A stretch of 64,000 bases of DNA from an uncultured Gemmataceae bacterium (GCA_937923405.1 CALDUY010000008.1:229951-293950); one strand, 5' to 3'; counted from the stretch's first letter, positions 26,601 to 35,826 are shown. Notes: generated by a model from the sequence alone, not told the origin. Made by a program: numbers and translations.

Positions 26601-27507
26601 GCGTTCCGACTCACCGTCCGGCAGCTCCGGTAGTGCCGCTGTCACTACAGGCAGTGATCAAGACCGCCTCCAGGGAGCCTGGGCTGTGACTGCGATGGAA
26701 CAGCGCGGCCTGAAATTGCCCGAGGTGTTCTATGCCTCAGCTCGACTGACGTTCTCCGGCAATACGATGGTAGCAGTGATGGGAATGCAGCGTGAGTCCA
26801 ACACCTTCACGTTGGATCCCAGTAAGTCGCCTAAACAGATCGATTTTGTCGTAACAGATGGTCCCAACAAAGACAAGAAGGTACTGGGCATCTACGAATT
26901 GTCGGGCGACACGCTCAAGCTCTGCACGGCCAGTCCTGGCAATGCGACTCGTCCGCAGAAATTCGCCTCATCGCTGCTCGATGGAAGCATGATGATCCAT
27001 CTGAAACGGGCCAGCGGTGGTAGTGCAGCCGTTCCGTCTACGACTCCGGGCAAAATTACCTGGAAAGAGTTTTCCCCTCGCTCCAAACTTTTCACGGTGA
27101 AATTACCCGACCCCGCCGTCGAAACCGGCCAGGAGCAGCTGTTGCCTGATGGCACCAAGCTGAAGATCTCGATGTGCATCGGCAAGTATGGCACAGGCGA
27201 TGCCGCTGCCATGGTTGCCATGGTCGAGGCTCCTTCTGCTGTTGTTGCTCAACAAATTGTCGGCATGGCGAAACAGCAGATCGCCGCTGGCGCTGGAGCG
27301 GGCGCTCGCATCAAGGAAGAGAAGAATGTAACCATCGATTCCCGTCCAGGTAAAGAACTGGTTATCGAGCTTCCGAATAAAAACCCGATCCGAGCACAGC
27401 TTCTCGTCGTCGATAACGTCGTGATTCAGCTCACGGCAGGACCAACTGGCGAGATTCCTGCTGCAGAAATGGAAGACTTCTTCAAGTCGTTCAAGCTGAA
27501 GAAGTAA
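23680..27507 (+). CDS. Giant anchored protein: zinc ribbon, DUF1559-like and TIGR03067-like
   Basis: A 1275-residue multidomain protein, function unknown. Residues 9-39 form a CxxC...CxxC zinc ribbon (CPSCEAM, CPKCKYR). An Ala/Lys-rich linker precedes a transmembrane helix near 104-127, so the ribbon is cytoplasmic and the rest outside. Two Gly/Pro/Met-rich low-complexity stretches (about 350-415 and 570-670) interrupt the ectodomain. A DUF1559-like end follows (DGLQNTIALLMV, MCDGKVRFIPEDL), then a TIGR03067-like lipocalin-type unit (DRLQGAWAVTAMEQRG). The last 150 residues are unassigned. The start at 23680 has GGGAG eight bases upstream; the 16 codons reaching 23632 lack support. Confidence 0.85.
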   Translation: MASTSFKQQCPSCEAMVPIRDISLIGKKIDCPKCKYRFVVEEPAADEADEDAPASRKKGDSKGITKAGAGAKGAAARRRGSDDDGEGPQKKKKSGSSGMLIIGGGIGLVGVVAIIVCAFVLMNNDSPTTASNTSAPPTSGMPAPTPGGGEGEDNVPNPGGPQQNPAPTAGILVNVSNLLPNDTQAIVAYPMQVTMGSALRAAAIDQAEGGFRPERFRQNMSVDLNDLNRVISAVNIRDNWIFTILQSKKPFNVEQLKQQLRMSASEKVKGKSGKEHEMFRATGEMDSLSNMIVKLNQPRDAMMVYFYDANTVIFADPQPMARFLEEDAKPTHLSKEGETPPPSTPAAGAVGVGGFGSDPGMGDRGPGRGPIAAGLDAGGPAMPTPGGMGGPPGMGGPPGMGGAGATTPASDATVPSSWLSVDPSLKMMLDRIEKLEENRSTNRKEPASLITFAGLMDPLMGPTLSLANTYMQDYGLDLVQRSLAQPVITAEMRKIKTVGASLVAFDQRKGDVTVAVEYHDRRDVERGDRLIRPQLDSLLAMMKSWPGLNVTQKAPETNNPAAGFGGFGGGFGYAGGGAGYAGGAASGGISAPAPGGLDTPTGGGPRGGAPGPGAGGGMRPPMPGGVGGAGMYPPGGGYGMIGGPAPGGLGGPADAKEDEKTDGTLALTREDRLLVLTLETQLTGEAYDKLFPPTKEVFQWAKAKADLATTRSRVHVLADALQDYFKEKGQFPQGALPRPLSAVRGFEWRPDQRLSWVVELLPYFGEEYREWEIDRTLGWNEGKNAFVATRIVPPVIASNNLPGVGSPQIGYPGQTDIPVGATHFVGVAGLGYEAAEYPITDKRAGVFGYDRVTKKTDIKDGLQNTIALLMVPGEHKAPWLAGGGATVRGISEDDPKPIAPFVCMSYQAKPTESSKWNGKKGTLAIMCDGKVRFIPEDLPADTFRALCTIAGGEQLPSRIDSLCPVIDPPEGRELRSDSPSGSSGSAAVTTGSDQDRLQGAWAVTAMEQRGLKLPEVFYASARLTFSGNTMVAVMGMQRESNTFTLDPSKSPKQIDFVVTDGPNKDKKVLGIYELSGDTLKLCTASPGNATRPQKFASSLLDGSMMIHLKRASGGSAAVPSTTPGKITWKEFSPRSKLFTVKLPDPAVETGQEQLLPDGTKLKISMCIGKYGTGDAAAMVAMVEAPSAVVAQQIVGMAKQQIAAGAGAGARIKEEKNVTIDSRPGKELVIELPNKNPIRAQLLVVDNVVIQLTAGPTGEIPAAEMEDFFKSFKLKK
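24838..24886 (+). repeat. 18-bp in-frame tandem repeat
   Basis: The unit GGCATGGGCGGACCTCCA occurs at 24838-24855, again at 24856-24873 (one substitution), and in part from 24874. It encodes GMGGPP repeats in the first low-complexity linker of the surrounding gene. Such repeats vary in copy number by slippage. Confidence 0.85.
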
Positions 27508-27537
27508 TCGGCCTTCAGATACCCGGGTTCGTACAGT

Positions 27538-27584
27538 AGGAGAGAGAGACGTTGCTGAGCGTCTTTCTCTCCTGCATCTTTTTC
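27538..27584 (+). terminator. Rho-independent terminator
   Basis: A 14-bp stem with one G-T pair (27538-27551 with 27560-27573) closes an 8-nt loop and is followed by a T-run ending at 27583. It lies 30 bp after the giant DUF1559-like gene and just before the pentulose kinase start, so the two genes are probably separate transcripts. Confidence 0.85.
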
Positions 27585-27603
27585 ATCAGTGGCCAACCTT
27601 AGT

Positions 27604-29124
27604 ATGATGCGACCATTATTCCTCGGTCTGGACATCGGAACTCAGAGCGTTCGCGCAGTGGTGATCGACGAACAAGGGATTTGTCACGGTTACGGGGTAC
27701 GACCACTAGATACGACCTATCCGCACCCCGGCTGGGCCGAACAAGACGCAAGGCAATGGTGGCAAGCCGTCTGTGGTGCTGTACCAGAAGCGCTATCGCG
27801 TGCGGGGATCACGAACAATTCGGTGGCCGCGATCGGACTGGACTGCACCGCCTGCACCGTGATTCCCTGCTCACTCGATGCCACGCCCTTGACCCGCGCT
27901 TTGTTGTGGATGGATCAACGCGCGCATCGCGAAGCAGCGGAAATCAGCGCGACTGGCGATTCAAGTTTGCGTTACGTCTCAGGAGTTGTTTCTCCCGAGT
28001 GGATGTTGCCCAAAGCGCTTTGGCTGAAACGTCACCGGCCTGAACTTTACGCGCGAACCGAACGGATGGTCGAATGCACCGATTGGTTGATGTATCGACT
28101 GACCGGGTCGTGGACGTTGTCGCTGAATCACGTCGCGGTCAAATGGAATTATGTCCGACCCGAAGGCGGTTGGAGCCAAGCTTTACTTCATCGTGTGGGG
28201 CTGGAGGATCTTGCGGAGAAATGGCCTCAGCAAATCGTCCCCTTGGGACAAGGACAGGGACGACTCACCGCGACCGCGGCTGAGCAACTCGGCTTGCGTG
28301 AAGGGATTCCCGTAGCTCAGGGAGGGATCGATGCCTACCTTGGAATGCTTGGCTTAGGCGCGGTCGGTGCGGGCGATTTGGCCATGATCGTTGGATCGAG
28401 TACCTGTCATCTGGCTACGTCACCGACTCCAGTGCTAGGCAGCGGAATGCTCGGCTGTTTCCCCGATGCCGTCTCCGAGGGATTATACACCCTGGAAGGA
28501 GGACAAACTTCGACGGGGTCGATTCTTGATTGGTATCGACGCCATTTTGCTGGCACCCAGCAAGTTCAGGCAGAACGGACAGGACGCGCGATTTGGGAAC
28601 TACTCGACGAGGAAGCAGCAGGGGTTCCGCCGGGTTGCGACGGTTTGCTCTGTCTCGACTCTTGGCAGGGCAATCGCTGTCCCCTCAAAGATCCGCAAGC
28701 GCGCGGAGCCTGGGTGGGATTAACGCTTTCCCATGGCACCGGACATCTGTACCGCAGCTTGTATGAAGCGACTGCCTGCGGAACCCGCCACATTCTCGAC
28801 GATCTCCGCAGCCACGGGTTCCAGGTACAGCGAATCTTTGCCGGAGGCGGCGGAGTCCGAAGCCGTTTGTGGATGCAGATCCATGCCGACGTGTTGGATC
28901 TGCCGATCCATCTGCCTGCGGAGTCGGAAGCCTGTGCGCTGGGAGCAGCGCTGGTCGCGGCCACACATTCCGGATATTTCAACTCTCTAAAAGAAGCAGC
29001 AGCGAGCATGGTGCGACTCCGCGAAATCATCGAACCACAACCAAGCACAAAAGCGATCTACAAAGATCTCTATGAGCGCTATCGAAAGTTGTATCCGGCG
29101 CTACGACCACTAATGCGAAGTTGA
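27604..29124 (+). CDS. FGGY-family pentulose kinase (ribulokinase-like)
   Basis: A 506-residue cytoplasmic sugar kinase. The N-terminal phosphate motif is LGLDIGTQSVRAVVID. Later blocks are ALLWMDQRA, SGVVSPEWMLPKALWLK, a TDWLMYRLTG segment and NHVAVKWNY. These resemble the D-ribulokinase (FGGY/YDR109C) branch more than xylulokinase; xylB is the alternative name. The ATP-domain motif GGGGVRSRLWMQIHADVL and the C-terminal ACALGAALVA are present. Two ATGs (27604, 27607) precede the fold; a GTG at 27589 is possible, but no ribosome site decides. Its 3' end overlaps the convergent deacetylase by 15 bp. Confidence 0.85.
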   Translation: MMRPLFLGLDIGTQSVRAVVIDEQGICHGYGVRPLDTTYPHPGWAEQDARQWWQAVCGAVPEALSRAGITNNSVAAIGLDCTACTVIPCSLDATPLTRALLWMDQRAHREAAEISATGDSSLRYVSGVVSPEWMLPKALWLKRHRPELYARTERMVECTDWLMYRLTGSWTLSLNHVAVKWNYVRPEGGWSQALLHRVGLEDLAEKWPQQIVPLGQGQGRLTATAAEQLGLREGIPVAQGGIDAYLGMLGLGAVGAGDLAMIVGSSTCHLATSPTPVLGSGMLGCFPDAVSEGLYTLEGGQTSTGSILDWYRRHFAGTQQVQAERTGRAIWELLDEEAAGVPPGCDGLLCLDSWQGNRCPLKDPQARGAWVGLTLSHGTGHLYRSLYEATACGTRHILDDLRSHGFQVQRIFAGGGGVRSRLWMQIHADVLDLPIHLPAESEACALGAALVAATHSGYFNSLKEAAASMVRLREIIEPQPSTKAIYKDLYERYRKLYPALRPLMRS

Positions 29125-29874
29125 GTGGTTGCCGAGCAGCTGACCAAGCAGATCGTTTTGAGGGTAGCTATGCCCCAGATGTTGGCGGAATCCCTCGGCG
29201 AAGGCTACTCCGGCCTGCTTACCGCGATGGCTCGACCAGTGTCGCATCGATTCGACGTAGTGATCCATACCATGCTGGCGTTGCAACCATTCTCGCTGGC
29301 TGGCATGAGCCGCCAGCATGGCCGCTTTTAGCTCAATCACTGAGGAAATGTCGATGAGCAACCCAGGCGGTACTTCCTGGCCCAGCGGATCTTTCCCTTC
29401 AATGGCGTCGCAGTAGTACAGATGCGGGATTTTTTCCAAAGGGGAGGGCATGTCCCGCTCGGCCAAGAAGTTCGGAACAGCGGCAGCGAAGGCGGCGGCT
29501 CGTGTGATTGTGCTGGTCATCTCGTGATCGAGCATATAATCGGTTGGGCTATGAGTCAGCACGATTTGTGGCCGAGTCAGGCGTAGCAGTCGCACTACCT
29601 TTTCCAATGCGGACTCCCCATAGACAATCCGAAGATCGCGTTCTTCCAGGCAGTGATAAGTCGCGCCAAGCAAAGCAGCGGCAGCCGCTCCCTCGGCGCG
29701 ACGGACTGCAGCGATGTCCTCGGCGGACAACTCAGTAGAGCCGCAATCGCCTGGCGTCATGCTGGCGATATGAACTTCCCAGCCAAGTTCTTGCTTCAGG
29801 CGAATCAGTGTGCCCGCACAGAGAAACTCTGCATCGTCTGGATGTGCCAACACACCGAGTACAACCTGAGCCAT
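29110..29874 (-). CDS. PIG-L/LmbE-family deacetylase
   Basis: A 254-residue zinc N-deacetylase family protein. The metal-binding HPDDAEF motif lies near residues 11-17, and the second His site is in the DYMLDHEMTS segment. Family members remove acetyl groups from GlcNAc conjugates (for example BshB, MshB, PIG-L). The substrate here is unknown. The start is at 29874, with GGAG about nine bases upstream; a TTG five codons earlier is unsupported. It follows a minus-strand run including the ABC genes by only 21 bp and overlaps the convergent pentulose kinase end. Confidence 0.93.
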   Translation of the reverse strand: MAQVVLGVLAHPDDAEFLCAGTLIRLKQELGWEVHIASMTPGDCGSTELSAEDIAAVRRAEGAAAAALLGATYHCLEERDLRIVYGESALEKVVRLLRLTRPQIVLTHSPTDYMLDHEMTSTITRAAAFAAAVPNFLAERDMPSPLEKIPHLYYCDAIEGKDPLGQEVPPGLLIDISSVIELKAAMLAAHASQREWLQRQHGMDHYVESMRHWSSHRGKQAGVAFAEGFRQHLGHSYPQNDLLGQLLGNHSTSH

Positions 29875-29895
29875 CGAACCATTCTCCAAATCACA

Positions 29896-31962
29896 CTATT
29901 CGCCACGCGGCATCGACATTCCTGGTGGCTGGGTCGGACCGCCAGGCCTGGCTCCCTCTGGAGGAGCTACCGAGGGACGAACCATCAACCCCATCCGTTC
30001 AAGTACGGTGTCTCGAAACATACTACTAATCAACGGTACGCCTTCATCATCATTAACATTCAAGGGACCGTTGATGAGCGAGGCTTTGAAGCGATCCTTC
30101 GAAGCCGGAGGAATCATCGGCAATACCTCGAACATGCGAACGAGGTTGCGCCGGATCGACCCGCCTTCCAAGCGATCGAAAAGATCGAGATAACGGATCT
30201 CGTATTCCGCCGTCTGTTCCTGATTGAGGTTGTCGCGCCGAAACTCCTTGTGCTTCAGCAGAACCAGATCGCGCCAAGCTTCTAGAGTACTCATTGGCTT
30301 CTCGCTCCAGACGTCGATATTTGGTTCTAACCGTGGTTTACTGTACAACTCGATGGCCTGGATCGGTGAGCCAAGCTGCAACAGCTCTGCCTGAGCAAAG
30401 CGTTTGCGACAGACAATCGTCTCATCGCGCATCTCAACCAAGGCTCGATGATAGTGGTAGGGGAAGTTACTCAGGTTCCGGTAAAACTCATACTCAAACA
30501 TAAAGCGAGCGGCGTTGTACTCATCGCGGTCTTGTTGGGTCGGCAAATCCTCGTCGCGAAGAACCGGCGGTGCGCCGTTGGCTCCCAGGTTATACTTGCT
30601 GGCAAAGCGGGCACCGTTCTCGCGCATGTTCTGCTCTTCCGCAGCATCGCGGAAGAGCAAGCGATTGCGTTCGCCAGTGTCGCGCCAGGCGGCGGCGGCT
30701 CTTGTCCAGGCCTCACGCGACCAAGCGCGATCCTTGCCGTAGACATATTCCTTACCAGTCGATCCAGGCCATTCTTGAAATAGCTCGCGTGCGTTCCAGC
30801 CTTCGCCGTCGTACCAATACTCTTCCTGCAACCGCTCCGCCATGTAGCGAGCCCCTTGAGCCGGATAGTTGCGGAACAACAACGTCGTCATGTGCTTGGG
30901 CCGGCGCTGCTTGGCGGGATTGGTGATCGGCTGACTGTTGCCGGGCAGGAATTCATCGGGGGGCGGTAACGGTTCTTGCGAGTAACAGAACCAACTGTGA
31001 GCCACGGCGTAGGCATCGATGTCATCGCCTAAAGGCGATTCCTCCGTCAACGCCGACTCGTCGAACGGACGCTCCCCCTCGGGTCGGCCACGCGGCGGCA
31101 AGGGGGGAAAGCGTTTTTTGGGATCGAGCGGGATGTCCTTCTTGGCCGGATTCCAAACCTGCGATCTTTGCGGATCCTCAATGTAGATGGAAGGAACGTT
31201 GAAGTTATCTTCAAGAAAGCGAACGATGTCCGAAGCGCGTTCACAGACAAACTGCTTCTTGCGTTCTTTGGCACTTTCTTTGAACATGCCTTCTTTCAGC
31301 CGACGAACTAATTGTGGATGCTTGGCGCAAAAGTCCTCGAACTCTTCCCAGTTGAATTCCAAATCCTCCCCGACCAATTTTTGAAAGCGTGCCGGATCCC
31401 GTTCGTTGGGTGGAATCAACGTCAGCTGAAACAGCGAGCGTTTATAGTTGGTCTCGTCGGATTTATTGATCTTGTGCATCGTGTAAAAGCCGATCGACCA
31501 ACGCAGATCGGGATGATAAGCATTTTGCCGTTCGCCCTCGGCGAGCAGTTCGATGCCGCGCGTGATGTAAAAATACTTGTCGCGAACACGATCCGATTCG
31601 ACCGAAACGTTGTAGGCCAGGTTCCAGCTTTGGAAGAGCCAGGGCGTGATGAAGTGCGGTTGCAGTTTGGTCAGCGAGCGCACCAGCACTTCCAACTCGT
31701 TCCACTGGTTCTTTTTTTGCTTGCGGATGGCGCTGTCCCAGAGAATGCAGGTGGCCACGCCACGCGAGCCGGTCAGAGCCAACCGCACCACTGCACCTGT
31801 TAACTCGACCTCGCCACGGGCATAATCTCGAATCGCCAGCGGACGAGCCAGTTCATCGATTACCCATTTGCGCCAGATCCACGAGGTGGTCAACAAAACG
31901 ATGATCAGCCCGATGTAAAGGATCTTGCGCTGTCGAACTTGTTGTTGAAAGGGGCTGGCCAT
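29896..31962 (-). CDS. Anchored partner protein of the ABC transporter, unknown family
   Basis: A 688-residue protein with one transmembrane helix at about 14-33 and a large domain behind it, probably outside the cytoplasm. No domain was recognised. The body is helical and charged. Notable segments are NAYHPDLRWSIGFYTMHKINKSDETNYKR and a Pro-rich stretch near 285-330. The last 35 residues are Pro/Gly-rich. The start was chosen at 31962, with GGAG eight bases upstream. It follows the ABC permease by 36 bp, and operon context suggests it works with that transporter; substrate unknown. Conservation in other planctomycetes is expected but not tested. Confidence 0.75.
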   Translation of the reverse strand: MASPFQQQVRQRKILYIGLIIVLLTTSWIWRKWVIDELARPLAIRDYARGEVELTGAVVRLALTGSRGVATCILWDSAIRKQKKNQWNELEVLVRSLTKLQPHFITPWLFQSWNLAYNVSVESDRVRDKYFYITRGIELLAEGERQNAYHPDLRWSIGFYTMHKINKSDETNYKRSLFQLTLIPPNERDPARFQKLVGEDLEFNWEEFEDFCAKHPQLVRRLKEGMFKESAKERKKQFVCERASDIVRFLEDNFNVPSIYIEDPQRSQVWNPAKKDIPLDPKKRFPPLPPRGRPEGERPFDESALTEESPLGDDIDAYAVAHSWFCYSQEPLPPPDEFLPGNSQPITNPAKQRRPKHMTTLLFRNYPAQGARYMAERLQEEYWYDGEGWNARELFQEWPGSTGKEYVYGKDRAWSREAWTRAAAAWRDTGERNRLLFRDAAEEQNMRENGARFASKYNLGANGAPPVLRDEDLPTQQDRDEYNAARFMFEYEFYRNLSNFPYHYHRALVEMRDETIVCRKRFAQAELLQLGSPIQAIELYSKPRLEPNIDVWSEKPMSTLEAWRDLVLLKHKEFRRDNLNQEQTAEYEIRYLDLFDRLEGGSIRRNLVRMFEVLPMIPPASKDRFKASLINGPLNVNDDEGVPLISSMFRDTVLERMGLMVRPSVAPPEGARPGGPTQPPGMSMPRGE

Positions 31963-31998
31963 GAGATCCACTCCGATAAAGATAATTGCGATCCAAAA

Positions 31999-33921
31999 TC
32001 ATGTCGATGACGCGATCTCGCGCCAACGCATCAGGTAAAATGCCAGCACAAACCATGGCGCGAGATAAGCGAACAGCAGCAGTCCGCTTAATCCCATTTG
32101 AGTCCAGGAAATGTCAAAGCCTTCCGCCACATAGTTGCTCATCTCGAACCGATCGACATCGGGAATCACGTCGATGATGCGACGAACGACCCAGCGAAAA
32201 GCCTCGTCAGTACCGCTGACGATCTGATCGCTGATGGAAGTCGATTCACTGAAACTCGCTCCGGACAATTCCCGCCGGGTTATCCGGACCATCGCTTCGA
32301 GCGGCCCTCCCCCTTCATTTTTGCCGACGGCCACCTCGGCGACAAACTCGCGTCCCAGTCCACCAAAGAACAGAATCATGGTGATGAGGAGACTGATCAC
32401 TCCGTTGAGATAGGTACTCAAGACCACAGCTAGACCGATAATCAGGGCCATCTGTAGCCACAGACCGAACGCCCCCTTGAAGAAGTTGATGGCAAAGCGA
32501 ACACGATCCGAGCCTTCTCTCTCGTCGAGGCGGAAGTACAGATCGCGTTTCGCCATGCCGACGTACTGCGTGTAGCTATCGCAGGTGACGCGACACTGAA
32601 GCGGCGCAGGCACAGGTCCAAGCAGTTTCAGTTCCGACTCGCGCTCCGGATCGGCCTGCAAAGCGTTTTTAATCAATCCGCCTGGAATTGTCAGCGACAG
32701 GGTACGATAGTCAGTGACAGGACGTGAGTCTCGCTCGAAGAAACCGTACTTCTCAGCGAGTTCGTTATTCAGGGCGATCTCTTCGGCACTACCTTCGATC
32801 AATCCCTTGCCACGTTCCTCGCGCTCCTTGCGGAATGCCTCGTCATCCCCCTTGCGGAACCGCCAGGAGTAGAAGCGAAAAGTGCAGTAGACGTCCTTGC
32901 CCTCCTCACCTTTGGTCGTGCGATAGACATCGAAGGTGTACTCGCAGCGCACTTCTGGTCGGTTGGCTAACGAAGCAGGCAGATTGACGAAATCCCAGCG
33001 AGCCGTCTGAGCGGGCTGTCCGGGCATCGGTCGCGTGATATAGTCGCGATATTCCCATTCTCGACCGACATTGGTTCCTTTACGAGGATCGTCGGTATTC
33101 TCAAATAAGAGATCGCCATAGTAGGGAACTCGGGCCTTGAGACTCTCCGCCGCCGCCTCCGGATGAATGCCGCGTAGCACATACAACAAACTGATACCCG
33201 TCATCGCGACCAGGACCAACGTCATCAAAGCCAGGAAGCCGAAGAACCGTCCGAGAACGATCTCGAAGCGTTCGACTGGCTTGGTGACGATAGTGTGAAT
33301 GGTTTGTTGTTTGATGTCAGAGGGAATGCTGAAGGAAGAGAGTAGGGCAGCGGTGAACAGCAGCAAGGCGTTCATCGCCAGAAAGACCACACCAACATAG
33401 GTTCGCACCTGATCCTTGTGCCAGGAGGGAATGAACCAGCTGGCAAAGAGAAACACCAGCAACATGCCGCTGAACGCATAAATCACACGTCGGCGAATGG
33501 CTTCCTTGAAGCTGAGCTTAGCCAGAGCATAAATCCGACGAAAGCGTTCTCGAAAGAGATTGAGGATAAAAGGTAAGCCAGCAGCCAGGATCGAACAAGC
33601 ACCGGCTAAGGTCAGCAACAGATTTGGTGTAGTGAGAACGAATTTTTCGGGGTCCGGCTCGTCCGCTCCAGAGGTGAGAAAGCCAATACCAGCGGCGATG
33701 TAGAACAGAGCGGAAAGACCGCAGCAACTGAGGAAGAATGTCTTCAACCAACCAGGTACGGCAGCGTAATCCTGGGGCCGCCAGCGCGGCAGAGCCACCA
33801 GAAAGAACAGTATCAGCCCGATAGTGGCGAAGCCGCCCACGGACTGCGTCCATTGAACGATGCCGGCGGGCAGATCCTCCACACGGAGCGGTTCGCGATC
33901 GAAGGTGATAACGGCAAACAT
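31999..33921 (-). CDS. ABC-2-type permease with large extracytoplasmic domain
   Basis: A 640-residue membrane protein. Hydrophobic segments lie at about 28-50, 68-90, 105-125, 145-165, 175-195, 220-245, then 485-525 and the C-terminus. Between about 250 and 480 is a large soluble insert. The segment SFKEAIRRRVIYAFSGMLLVFLFASWF is characteristic of ABC-2 permeases, as is KQQTIHTIVTKPVERFEIVLGRFFG. Paired with the ATPase upstream (81-bp gap), it forms an exporter-type transporter. The start has GAGAGG six bases upstream. Confidence 0.88.
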   Translation of the reverse strand: MFAVITFDREPLRVEDLPAGIVQWTQSVGGFATIGLILFFLVALPRWRPQDYAAVPGWLKTFFLSCCGLSALFYIAAGIGFLTSGADEPDPEKFVLTTPNLLLTLAGACSILAAGLPFILNLFRERFRRIYALAKLSFKEAIRRRVIYAFSGMLLVFLFASWFIPSWHKDQVRTYVGVVFLAMNALLLFTAALLSSFSIPSDIKQQTIHTIVTKPVERFEIVLGRFFGFLALMTLVLVAMTGISLLYVLRGIHPEAAAESLKARVPYYGDLLFENTDDPRKGTNVGREWEYRDYITRPMPGQPAQTARWDFVNLPASLANRPEVRCEYTFDVYRTTKGEEGKDVYCTFRFYSWRFRKGDDEAFRKEREERGKGLIEGSAEEIALNNELAEKYGFFERDSRPVTDYRTLSLTIPGGLIKNALQADPERESELKLLGPVPAPLQCRVTCDSYTQYVGMAKRDLYFRLDEREGSDRVRFAINFFKGAFGLWLQMALIIGLAVVLSTYLNGVISLLITMILFFGGLGREFVAEVAVGKNEGGGPLEAMVRITRRELSGASFSESTSISDQIVSGTDEAFRWVVRRIIDVIPDVDRFEMSNYVAEGFDISWTQMGLSGLLLFAYLAPWFVLAFYLMRWREIASST

Positions 33922-34002
33922 GATGCCTCTCGAAGCTCGAAAGAACAGTGGTCGGCGGCACGCCTGGATACTGAGGCACCCCTCTAACCGACCACAGCCA
34001 AG

Positions 34003-34947
34003 TTAGCGGCGTTCCGTGATCGCATCCGACTGAACGGCAGGCTTGATAGTTTCCTTCTCCGAACCCGGCTGATAACGCCGACCAGGATGCCGCTTGCTCT
34101 CTTCCACGATACGAAGGAAGTAGTCTTCCAGAGTTGTGGTCGGATGCCCTACGGTATCGATGCGCCCACCGTGCCGAGCCAACACTTCTTCCAGATCGCG
34201 GCGAAGCTGCTCGGTCAGTTGAATCTCGCTGGCTCGCAGTTCGACACGGTTGACGTCCTGCAACAGCGTTTTGACCTCGCCATAGGCCTGCAATTCGCCC
34301 TCGTTGAGAATAGCGATGCGATCGCAAACGTCTTGCACATCTTCGAGGCGATGGCTGCACATGATGACCGTCTTGCCCAGGTTGCGTAGCTCAACGATGA
34401 GGTTCTTCATCCAGCGAGCGCCAAGCGGATCCAGACCACTGGTCGGCTCGTCAAGTATGACCAGATCGGGATCGTTAATAAGTGCCTGGGCCAGACCGAT
34501 ACGTTGCCGCATGCCCTTGGAATACTCGCGAAGCTTGCGTTTACGGTCGTTTTTCAGCCCGACCTTTTCGATCAACTCTTGAGCGCGAGTCTCTCGAACA
34601 CGCGGTGGCAGATCGAAAAGTCGGCCATAGAAATCGAGAGTCTCTTCGGCATTGAGGAAACGATACAGATAGGATTCCTCGGGCAGATAACCGATCCGCT
34701 CGTTCTTGCTGACGTCAGCCGCGGGCTTGCCGAACAAAAACGCCTCGCCCTCGGTAGGGAACAACAGTCCTAACAGTAGCTTAATGGTTGTCGTTTTGCC
34801 TGAACCGTTGGGGCCGAGCAAGCCAAAGATCTCGCCTTTACGGATCTCGATATTCAGCGCCCGGAGAGCGGTCTTTTTCTGCCGCCCCCAGAAGTCGCGG
34901 TAAATCTTGGTGAGCTTTCGTGTTTCAACGATCACTTCGTGGGTCAC
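34003..34947 (-). CDS. ABC transporter ATP-binding protein
   Basis: A 314-residue ATPase. Walker A is GPNGSGKTT, followed by the Q-loop [10 protein letters not shown], the signature [14 protein letters not shown], Walker [15 protein letters not shown] and the switch His in CSHRLEDV. It belongs to the ABC-2 exporter type. An about 90-residue C-terminal extension ends in a Lys/Arg-rich tail. GTG 34947 was preferred because AGGTGGT lies shortly upstream and homologues usually begin near the VIVETRKL segment; the longer GTG start at 34998 adds 17 residues. It drives the adjacent permease. Confidence 0.93.
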   Translation of the reverse strand: MTHEVIVETRKLTKIYRDFWGRQKKTALRALNIEIRKGEIFGLLGPNGSGKTTTIKLLLGLLFPTEGEAFLFGKPAADVSKNERIGYLPEESYLYRFLNAEETLDFYGRLFDLPPRVRETRAQELIEKVGLKNDRKRKLREYSKGMRQRIGLAQALINDPDLVILDEPTSGLDPLGARWMKNLIVELRNLGKTVIMCSHRLEDVQDVCDRIAILNEGELQAYGEVKTLLQDVNRVELRASEIQLTEQLRRDLEEVLARHGGRIDTVGHPTTTLEDYFLRIVEESKRHPGRRYQPGSEKETIKPAVQSDAITERR

Positions 34948-35067
34948 GGCACCACCACCTGGTACAAAGAAAGGATGATTCTTTCGTTTCCTACGCACGA
35001 ACTCCGCTCGACGTTCACGGAAATCGACGTTGTTGTCACTGTAGGCTACCCCAACTCAATCGGCTAT

Positions 35068-35814
35068 TCACGATCGGAAGGGGATCCATCGACCGTACTC
35101 GTCTCGAATCTCATTGGGAACAAACCGCGGCTTGTACTCCATCGATCGACATCCTTGGACATAATATCCCAAATAGAGATACGGAAGTTCACGTCGCTGG
35201 GTTTCCTCGATCAAGCAGAGAATGTTCCACGTTCCCAAGCTGCGATGCCGCTCGTCAGGATCGTAGTAGAAATAGATCGCCGACATCCCTTCCGCTCCGA
35301 CGGCCTCGCTGTCAGGTATTGCTCGCGGCAGATAATCGACATAGCCAACGCCGATCAGTCGCCCCTCGAGGTAGTAGCACCACTCCTCGACCGGAAACGG
35401 ATGGTAAACGAATGACTCCATGTAGCTTTCAACATCTTTGGGAGCATGTTCAGGCCAATTTTTCAGGCTGGTCTGAAAGGCGTGGTAGCGATCATATAGA
35501 TTTAGTTTGACCACTCCGACAGAAGGCTCTCCGATCTGTAACTCGACGACGCCTTCGTTCAGCTTTCGACATCGTCGCTGGCTACGGTCGGGGCGAAACT
35601 CCCCAACACGGATGCGGAGCGGCTTACAAGCGCGACAGGTGGCACACATCGGGCGAAACATCACATGCCCGAAGCGCCGCCAACCCTCGACCATACGTTG
35701 CAGATATTCCGCCGAAGACAATTGACCAACATACTCGTTTTCCAAACTCCACTGCTGATCGGGCAGGTAGCCACAGGGACTGGGCGGCGCGGTAAAACGA
35801 AAGAGCGACTCCAT
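35068..35814 (-). CDS. bpt: Aspartate/glutamate leucyl- or arginyl-transferase (Bpt/Ate)
   Basis: A 248-residue aminoacyl-tRNA-protein transferase that adds an N-degron residue to acidic N-termini, marking proteins for ClpS/ClpAP. Typical segments are the early CGYLPDQ Cys motif, then GHVMFRPMCATCRACKPLRI with its Cys cluster, and EFRPDRSQRR. The C-terminal GNAT-like half carries YFYYDPDERHRSLGTW and YLYLGYYVQGCRSMEYK. The four or more Cys match the metal-binding N-terminal domain of ATE1/Bpt. Whether it transfers Leu or Arg cannot be decided from sequence alone. It follows the SDR gene by 12 bp. Confidence 0.92.
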   Translation of the reverse strand: MESLFRFTAPPSPCGYLPDQQWSLENEYVGQLSSAEYLQRMVEGWRRFGHVMFRPMCATCRACKPLRIRVGEFRPDRSQRRCRKLNEGVVELQIGEPSVGVVKLNLYDRYHAFQTSLKNWPEHAPKDVESYMESFVYHPFPVEEWCYYLEGRLIGVGYVDYLPRAIPDSEAVGAEGMSAIYFYYDPDERHRSLGTWNILCLIEETQRRELPYLYLGYYVQGCRSMEYKPRFVPNEIRDEYGRWIPFRS

Positions 35815-35826
35815 GACGACTCCCGT

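Noticed and set aside
33518..34360. 280-codon minus-strand frame over the ABC permease/ATPase
   Set aside because: It covers parts of two well-supported genes in another frame and has shadow composition.
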